Origin: Lingula anatina
Lineage: Eukaryota; Brachiopoda; Lingulata; Lingulida; Lingulidae
Assembly: GCF_001039355.2 (NCBI RefSeq)
Contig: NW_019776012.1
Location: 79,051-139,579 of the forward strand
DNA length: 60,529 nucleotides
Reading direction: 5' to 3'
Shown here: positions 52,497 to 60,529 of the stretch, in pieces
Numbering within the stretch: position 1 is the stretch's first letter
How the letters are laid out: the number at the start of each line of letters is the position of its first letter
Program-made: the position numbers and the translations under genes
Notes under the pieces: generated by a model
Database searches by the model: none
What the model was told of the DNA's origin: nothing
The model's input: the letters and a program-made list of their open reading frames with translations, nothing else

Positions 52497-55400
52497 ATGT
52501 CTACAAGTTCGCCAAAAGAGAAAGAAAAGAAGAAGAAAAGGACAATACGGCCAGAAATAAGTGCCCCAAAGATCCAGGTAGCTAAAAAGCCGAAGAACGA
52601 GCTATCGGTAATTAAAACTTTAATTTAGATAAGATATTGTTGTTAATTTCATGTAAGTTAATTGTACATGTACCAGTAAGTTTATAACTTTGTAAGTTGG
52701 AACCGAAGTTATATATAACATTTAAAATATTTAAGTAAAAGCTATTTAGCATGAACTTGTGAAGCCCAGTTATTAGTCTCTGTACTGACTTTGTGGCAAA
52801 GGATCGGAGTCTAAAGAGCTTTATCTTCAAAAGAAGGTCTATCTTACCTGTGTGTATGAATGTGACCAAATGTAATTTGAAGTGAAGATAAAAAAAGTCC
52901 CGCCAATTTCTTAAATTGTATCAACAATATTAATTACCTAGTAATATATCACCTTTTTTTTTTTTTTTGTGAATGACTTTCCTGTGTTTACTTGTGACTG
53001 GACTTGTGAATTGCGCTGTATTGCTGTGTATTGTACGTTTTAGTGTGAGATCACTCATGGGTTAACAAACATTAAGTGTGCATGCTGAAACATCAGTATA
53101 TTCACCAATTGTTACTCTTGACCTTCTTTTATTTTCCATATGATTATTGCAGACTGGTCGTCAGTTCTCAGAAGAGGATGAAGTGGAGAAGAGAGATCCA
53201 CTGGATGATTTAAAGGAACATAAGCAGGCATGCAGTGAGATAAGGAATTCCATTAAAAGTATATCAGCAATGAAGGACGCTGGTAAACCAGACACGGTGA
53301 GACACAAGCACCTGTGATATACACAAAAGTGATAAATGTGTGTTCAAAGAAAAGGTGTTTATTCAATTTCTTAGAACTTATCACTGTTTGTATAATTTTC
53401 AGACTGACTTGTATCATTTTTGTGAACTAGATGATAAGCGTAAATAAAAGAGTTTGCTTTTCTTTTTAATTCAATTAATGATTATTTTTTTCCAGAAAAC
53501 TTTTTATTTATACATGTAAAAAATTTGTGCTTTCAGGGAGAGGTGGAGGAGCTGCGCACACAGGGCACACTTCAGTTTCTTGTGCTCAAGAAACTCAACC
53601 GTTTGGCACACATCCGCTGCAAGAAAGTGAGGGACAGCACCAATGAGGTATAGTTTATTTTAGCTTGTAATCAACCTATATTCATTCAAAGTATGTTAAT
53701 TTGTACCTAGTGTTCACTGGGGATAAGATACTTGTTAAAATATTCATAGTTGCTCTACTCCAAATATCAATAAAACACAGCTTGCATTTCATTAAGGAAA
53801 GGGTGAATCAGCATTTTTTATAATGAATTTATAATGTATTTTCATGATTTACCAGGCCAAACAGAAGATAGACCAATATCACCTACAGTTACAGAACCTG
53901 CTGTATGAAGTCATGCATTTGCAGAAGGAAATTACAAAGTGTCTGGAGTTTAAGTAAGTTTTTCATTATTGATAAGGTTTTGCCTAATTTTAAGTTACAG
54001 TGATAAAAAAACAGATGATCAGTATTTTACAAGCATAAACTTTTCATTTAACTATACACTTCTCTATATTTGAGTGATAGATAATTAGCATTTTTCGAGC
54101 ATAAACTTTTCATTTCATTATTTACTCTCATATATTTGGGTGAGGTTAAATTGGCTACCCACCACTGTGTTAAAATCCACTGAATTTTGGTCTATTTCAT
54201 TTTCTCAGCTAAAGCAGTTTTCTTAACATGCAACTTTTTTTTAATCAGGTCCAAAGATGAAGAAATAGACCTTGTCGGTGTGGAAGATTTCTATAAAGAG
54301 GCACCCCCAGAAATATCAAGACCAGTGAGTTTTGAACTTCACATTTTTATTGACCATTTTTTCCTGTGAAGTCTGCTACTTACATGTGGAATATGGGAAT
54401 TCACTAGGGATTAATTAGTTTTCCCTGATTCACTTGAACTGAATACTAACTAGTCTGTCACAGGTTACTCCCAACACATGTTGGTACCCATTTCAACACC
54501 TGGGTAAAGGGATACACTACCTGTAACATGCTTATAAAGGGCTCACACAAATTAGTAACCATTGGGTTTAAACTCTCAGCCTCTTTTGTACATTTGCTCT
54601 TCCATACAACAACTGACTACAATCTCACCGCCTTAGCTCATATATTTAGCTTGATTTCAAGTTGTGGTTAATGGTCTTGCTGTTTACTGCATTTACATTA
54701 TCTTTTTCTCCTGAAATAAAGCAATTCTGCCCCTGACTTTTAGTAAAAGAGAGAAGAAAAGGAATTAGAAGGCTGGTAGAATAACTCTTTGTTGGGTAAC
54801 TTTGTAAAAGATCTATGACATTTGAATTCTTTGTTTTAGGAGGTAACCAAGAATGACCCACATCAGCAGACCCTGGCCAGATTGGAGTGGGAGCTAGAAC
54901 AGAGAAAAAGGTGAAGTAGATAATTCTAATAAGATCACAATTTAGACAGATATAACAGTTAAGTTTAAATGTGCTGTCTTTTATTTATGAAAATGCTCTG
55001 AGGTTTCTTTAAAGATCATGGAAGTTAGTTGGTACATACATGTGATTTGTGATTATCCAAATTGCTGCTTGATTTGTTTCATACATAATGAACATGATTT
55101 ATATTGAAGGTTGTCTGCAAATTTCAAGGAGACTCAGAATAGCAAGAATTTGATATCCCAAGATATCAAAAGCAAGAAGGAATACTTAGAGAGCTTACAG
55201 CCTAAACTTGTCTCTATAATGCAGGTTTGTAGGAATAAATCAACATTTCACAGATAATTCACAGATTTTATGTTTAATTTATGCATGCTTATGCAATTTT
55301 AACATGTCATGAAATATATTATTTTGTAGGAGTTAGTTACAATGAGCATTTCAAACTTAAAGGGATAATAACTCTTCGTATGAGATCTATATTTCACAAT

Positions 55401-57882
55401 AAAAACATTGTGAATAACTCATAGAAATAGAATATATTCTGTTTTACCACAAAAACGGCAGTTATAGCTATTATTCTGATATCTGAGCTTGTCTTTAGAC
55501 CACGTGACCTCCATTGATGGCCATAGTCTGTTAAAATCTCTTAAGAGATTTTAACAAAAAATCAAACTTTTTAGAAAAAAACCAGGGACTAACTTTGAAT
55601 GTAAAAATGGATTCATTAACCATTGGTAAGTATGGGAAAATTGTTGTTTACTCCAGGAAAATTCATTTTTTGGCCGAAACGAAGAGTTATTATCCCTTTA
55701 ATCTGTATTATTCAAGCGCAGAATTTAACACGGCTTATATCACACCATGTAACACATTATTTTCTCCCAGGCCACCAAACCAGTACAAGAGTCTCTGAAC
55801 ATGAGATTTGATGAGATCCAAGAGCAGCACCAGACTGCACAACATCTTCCTCAGCCACTGTATGTTCTGTACATGCAGTCATCTGCCTATAAGGAGGCAT
55901 GTGGTAGGTGTGACAGTGTGGGAAATGTAACAAATGTGTCAAGTGTGACATTGTGATAGGTGAGAAAGTGTCTTCTGTGTCAGTGTTTGGTATGACAGTG
56001 TGATGGACATGACAGTGTGTCAGTCTATAACGTAAGCTGAGACAAGTGTTTTAGGTCTAACATTGTATATGACCAGACATTTGGGCAGAGAGTATGTTGT
56101 GGTAGATGAGAAAAATGAGTTGGGTGTGGCATTGTTAATAACCTTTAATTAACAGTTTTGTAAAACATTTTCAAACTTTTTATCAATTTTCAAGGAAAAT
56201 AGTTTACATTATACACAACCTTTTGCAAGTTAAACAATGCTGCCTGATTGTTTTCAGCACTTTTGTTCATATTCCATACATTTCCTAATCCTTTTTGTTA
56301 GTTTTTGAGTGCTTTTGAAATTATCATTATTATTAGTTTTATTCTTGTTTTTGCAGATAAGAATATGGCTGTCAGTATAGAGGGAGATGTTGAAGCAGCA
56401 AAAACAGTGGAATCCCAACAAGACCAAGAGCAAGGTAGGTAACTTAGTCATCAGTGTCACATCTAACACAATACAAGTAAATTTGATGTTAAAAATCCTG
56501 TAAAGAATTCTCCTAATAAAGTGAATACAAAAGAGCATACAAACATATAAGTGACACTTAATCTCACATCATGCATCCAAGAAGGGAGCAACGCAATGAC
56601 CTCTGGAATCACGCGATGATCTCTCGTAAAATCTTGGTTAACCATGTTGCCATCATAGTAGAATTTGTTGTTAAAAATCCTGTAAAGAATTCTCATGAAA
56701 AAGTGAATACAAAAGAGCATACAAGTATAGTCTCACATCATTCATGTCAGTGGTTTTTAGCCAGTCATCCAGCTTGCATAACAGATGCTGTGCAATAACC
56801 AAAATTGCTGATGTGCGGGGCTGTGGGCGTTGTTTGCAGTATTTTGAAACCCACATTTCAGAGAATGTGTGATGTGGTTCAATCATAATTGGAATGTAAA
56901 AGAAGTGTTAAAAGAGATGTCAATATCAGTGCAGTCTATACATTAGGTATGCTGTATGAATCGTGATACCCCTTATGTTTCAGTTTTTTCCATTATGTAT
57001 TAAGATGTGACACTCTTGGTTTCCTGAGATGCTTTAAATTTAGTTGACCACAGCCATCTGTGCCAAGTTGCTCCATATTTTGTATCTTGGAACCTAAGCC
57101 TCTGAAGCCTAGCTGCCAGTCAAACCAAACTGTCAATCAAGTGTCTCAGCCAATGAAAATATCTGATCAGAAATGTCTGTCTGTACTAGAGTCAGCCAGT
57201 CTTATCTCAGTCTTCAATGTACTGAATAAGGAAGCAGATATTTTTAAATTATTAAACTATACTAAAAGATTTGTCAAATTTTGGACTTCAGATGGCTGTG
57301 ATTTTTTATACTCTAAGTATAAAAAGATATTCATTTCAGGGTCACTGGAAGGTCTTTTTTCTTATCTTTAATTTATTTGATAATTGAAAATAAGATTGAT
57401 GAACTTGATAAATATTGTCACATAGGTAAAGCTGGCATCCTACCTTTAGATATATGCCCAATTCTTTGTATAATCAATGAAAAAGGAGCAGAAACTGCTG
57501 TGGTAGCATGATTATTCACAGTTGTGATTTCTTCATCTTTCTCAAAATTGTTATGTTACACAAAAACTAGCAAAGCAAGCTCTTTGGAGTTTAAGAGATT
57601 GTTTCTGTTTTTTAAATAAATGGTTTTGAAGAAGGAAGACACTTGAAGAGTAGAAGTCTTGCCTGTAGCAATAAATTATGTCAAAATAGAAAGATTGGTT
57701 CATATTTCTTTGATATGTATGTACTTTGTTGCAGATGTCAATATTTATACTATACTGCATAGATTCTTTTCCTCCAAAACCATGATTGTAAGTTACATTC
57801 CATTAATTTATTCTGCCACATTTTTTTAGATGAGGACAGTGACAGTGATCAAGAGGAACAGGAACAGTCCAAGAGGAAATCT
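52497..57882 (+). CDS. THOC5: THOC5, THO/TREX mRNA export subunit (5' part, runs off window)
   Basis: Coiled-coil subunit of the THO complex in the nucleus, linking transcription to mRNA export. Exons: 52497-52607, 53153-53296, 53537-53647, 53856-53953, 54249-54324, 54840-54910, 55110-55224, 55771-55903, 56357-56434, 57830-57882, all phase-consistent. Diagnostic matches are [124 protein letters not shown] and an acidic [18 protein letters not shown]. The N-terminus ([18 protein letters not shown]) is basic, like a nuclear localisation signal. The C-terminal third is beyond the window: the last 2.6 kb is intron. Confidence 0.95.
54455..54650 (-). repeat. Possible tRNA-derived SINE
   Basis: Read on the minus strand: GCTAAGGCGGTGAGATTGTA resembles a degenerate tRNA A box, and about 60 bp later GAGAGTTTAAACCC resembles a B box. 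It is followed by a body containing GGGTACCAACATGTGTTGGG. It lies within a THOC5 intron. No target duplication was established. Confidence 0.35.
55357..55701. mobile_element. piggyBac-like MITE with TTAA flanks
   Basis: Terminal inverted repeats AGGGATAATAACTCTTCGT (19 bp, perfect) at 55361 and 55679-55697, each flanked outward by TTAA (55357-55360, 55698-55701). The interior has a long central palindrome (GTTAAAATCTCTTAAGAGAT...) near 55530. About 337 bp, non-coding. TTAA flanks are the piggyBac target signature; because TTAA is itself palindromic, a longer inverted repeat with another target is not excluded. In the THOC5 intron before the exon at 55771. Confidence 0.7.
56480..56723. repeat. 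Two-copy direct repeat, period about 182 bp
   Basis: Two about 62-bp units (AATTTGATGTTAAAAATCCT and AATTTGTTGTTAAAAATCCT at their starts, both continuing to GAGCATACAA) at 56480-56540 and 56662-56723 in a THOC5 intron. A shared TCTCACATCAT follows each. Confidence 0.85.
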
Positions 57883-58040
57883 GTAAGTTGGATTTTAATG
57901 AAGTGGAATGTTATGATTTTCCCTGTCATGTTTGAGTACATTGCACTCCTTATTTTCCCTATCCATGGTATAAGTCCCAACACATTGGTCCCTTTCATTT
58001 ATGTACCCCACTTACACAACATGCTTTAATGGTTTCATTT

Positions 58041-58194
58041 AGAACAGTGGATTAAATAGTTCAAGGGTCAACTATGGCGATCCACTAAAAAGCTTGCCAT
58101 CTAATCCGCTAATAGACACTGAATAGATTCCCCGTGGGGAATATTCAAGTGGGTCAGCCATATTTGACCCTCAGACACGTTAGTCCACCGTTCT
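58041..58194. mobile_element. Degenerate MITE/foldback element
   Basis: The left end AGAACAGTGGATTAA and the right end reverse-complemented (AGAACGGTGGACTAA) match, with further inverted matches GGGTCAACTATGGC and GGGTCAAATATGGC. About 154 bp, about 85 percent arm similarity by eye, no coding capacity. Confidence 0.55.
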
Positions 58195-59123
58195 GAATGC
58201 GGCCTATGATGCATACACACAACTTCTCAACATGTATTTTGTTTGTTACTACAGCATTGCCATAAGGATTCTTTGCATTATAGGCTGAAATATGTTGCAT
58301 ATTGGGGAGGCATAAGTTGCCATAACAGTGTATGTTTGGTGTCTCTTTTTTCTATTTGACTTCTCCTTGTCTTGCCTTGTTAAAATTTTGGGCATCAGCT
58401 TTTAGTAGTCTTTTATTTGGCTTACATCTTACCTGGGTAAGTGGGGAAAGCAGTATATGATCATATTGTTTGTAGTGGGATGGGTACTGTTACTTGCAAA
58501 ACGAAATCCAGTTTAATCTGCTTTTAATTAGGAAAATCTATTATTAACATTGTTCATTGATCACTATTTAATGGCATATGCAAGGTTTGCTTTGGCACAC
58601 AGCTGCTACACATGGCAATTTAGCAGTGTTTTCCAGTACTGAAGTTTATCATTTTTATAGTTACACAGACACTGTAAGTATCTGTAGATATTCTGATCAG
58701 TCTGTCTGTCCATGTCTTGCTGCACTGTTTACATACTTTTGAAAGATGCTGTTTACAGTTGTCTGGCTCATTGGTTGTGACATTGATAGTGACTTTATTT
58801 GGCCTGTATCACCATACACACCATTTTTTTTTTTTTTTTTTTTTTGCTTTTTTTTTAAATTGATATTTTGGAGTTTTGAATAACTAGGGATGGATGAAAA
58901 ATCAAATAATTTATTGAATAAATTCCATGAGTTATTCATAGAATGAGACAGTAAAGATCATTTGTTTGTTTGTTTTTGTAAAAAAATAGAATAGATGAAC
59001 ATTGATAAATAGATCACATTTATGAATTTTAAATAAAGCCATTGAAAACTATAATTATTTTTGTAAATATTTTCCTTTATTGAATTTTAGGAGGGTAAAA
59101 TATGATAAAACACAGCAAAAAAG

Positions 59124-59128
<5 letters not shown>

Positions 59129-59160
<32 letters not shown>
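59129..59160. repeat. (AAT)n microsatellite
   Basis: About 11 AAT units in a THOC5 intron. Confidence 0.95.
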
Positions 59161-59162
<2 letters not shown>

Positions 59163-60529
59163 GATGGAAAATGTTTTTCCCAACTTTTCCATGTCATTAA
59201 CAGGTTTTGTTAAGAGCATAGAGCACTTACTAGATCCTACAGAGTATTGTAGTACTTTCAATAACCTTGGTGTGTCATGCACTGAAAACCTGTTAAACAG
59301 ATCGGTCATAACTATAACTTGGGTATCATTGTTCTCAAGTGTTTCAGACTGCTGGCATATTAAAGCCAAAAAGTCATTTTAGATGATTTCTTCCGAGTCT
59401 ACCTAATATCCACCTCATTGAATTCTTCCACTGATGCTCTAAAAGACATAACCTGAAAAGCACCCATTGGTACTATATGAAATTAGATCACCTCAAATAA
59501 CGCTTACTCACCAAATCTGTAGATTTCCTTTACAACTGATGTCAATCTTTATCTTATTGCAACAGGTGTGTCATTTGTTTTCATTTCTGTATAAATGTTT
59601 CATAAGTTTGTGAGAATTGTAGAAATCTTAAGAGCATTAACACCTTGGTTTCTCCTTAAATCTTGAGAAGTATTTATCAGTCTATCTGAGTTGAATGGGT
59701 GAAGACAAGAATATACGTAAATATACGTATGTAACCAGTATGTAGAACGAACAGCATGAATGTTTCTTATGGTATGTGGAATAAGAGAGATGGGCCAAAA
59801 CTTGAAATAAAAGACAGATATTTTGTTCCTTAATATTTGGAATATCCTGTGTGAAAATAATTTTTAAAAAGTAATTTTATTGTTTTAACAGATAAAATTG
59901 TACCATTCATTCTGGGAGCAATAAAAGAGTTTTTAGGGGAGGGGATACCTTGACATGCATTTACATTTATAACTGTTGTAACCAAACACAAAAAAATATG
60001 ATTATACATATTTCATAGATACATTTTACTGTCGTGTCTAGAGTTCTGTTCTGAAAACTTCCTCTATGGGATGAACAAACCTAACCATACAGTTTCAGTC
60101 TTTATTCTCTGCCATTACTACATCAGATTATTTGATTTATTTAGAAGAAACCCTTTTTAAACAAAATGGCATAGATTTCTTGATTTTAGATATAATTTAT
60201 GATAGGTGTGAACGCAAAAGACTTTAAAACCCAAATACACAATTTCTGGCAGAAGGAAGGTATTGCACCTCTCTCATGCTTTTTTTTTTCTTGATTGAAA
60301 AAAGAGAACACAGATAGAAAAACTAATTTGATAAATTTTAGCAAGGGAACACACACACACACACACAATAGTGCAGTGGGGTAAGGCAAAATAGAAATGA
60401 ATTAACTGGAAATTGAGGATTGTTTTGACAAAGAGTGGGTTCAAGGTTGGGGAGATGCCATAAATATGATCTACTAAGCTTGTGGTTATTTCATATGTGA
60501 ACAACACAGCATTTGAGGATCATGAAACA

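Larger units (their letters stand above)
57883..60529 (+). other. THOC5: THOC5 intron, continuing past the right edge
   Basis: No exon matching the next expected THOC5 segment was seen. Contains an imperfect foldback element at 58041-58194, a T run near 58827-58845, an (AAT)n microsatellite at 59129-59160 and a short (CA)n near 60350. Confidence 0.6.

Overview
The window is intron-rich, AT-rich metazoan nuclear DNA. It carries five protein-coding genes with many small exons, GT-AG introns (two candidate GC-AG introns), MITE-like inserts, microsatellites and a dispersed 'tandem monomer plus GAC/GGC tract' repeat. Gene content and repeat style suggest an invertebrate bilaterian, most likely a lophotrochozoan such as a mollusc or brachiopod; this placement is inference. 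I built exon models by eye from conserved residues, splice signals and codon phase. Boundaries may be off by a base or two.

Layout. (1) 355-2566, minus: the first two recognised coding exons of a phosphorylase kinase gamma subunit (PHKG), running off the left edge. (2) 7.6-14.7 kb, plus: a complete HPS4 gene (BLOC-3, Rab32/38 GEF; about 1104 aa) with a very large, acidic, Ser-rich middle exon. (3) 29.2-16.8 kb, minus: a gene whose 16 phase-compatible exons give one reading frame of about 1075 aa. Its domain order is CARD, OTU cysteine protease, Pelle/IRAK-like kinase, RING-like zinc module and trypsin-like (FAM111/HtrA-like) serine protease. I know of no described protein with this architecture, and it is the main discovery candidate. 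(4) 52.27-33.63 kb, minus: complete PI4KA (PI 4-kinase III alpha), 48 coding exons and about 2087 aa, plus a possible optional 12-nt microexon. (5) 52.50 kb to the right edge, plus: the 5' two thirds or so of THOC5 (THO/TREX mRNA export), divergent from PI4KA across about 230 bp.

HPS4 and the CARD gene converge and their 3' UTRs may overlap. PI4KA and THOC5 share a compact divergent promoter. An assembly gap (28348-28949) falls inside intron 1 of the CARD gene and does not interrupt its coding model. Three of the four recognised housekeeping genes (HPS4, PI4KA, THOC5) lie on human chromosome 22q, so this looks like a fragment of an old bilaterian linkage group into which a lineage-specific immune-type gene has been placed.
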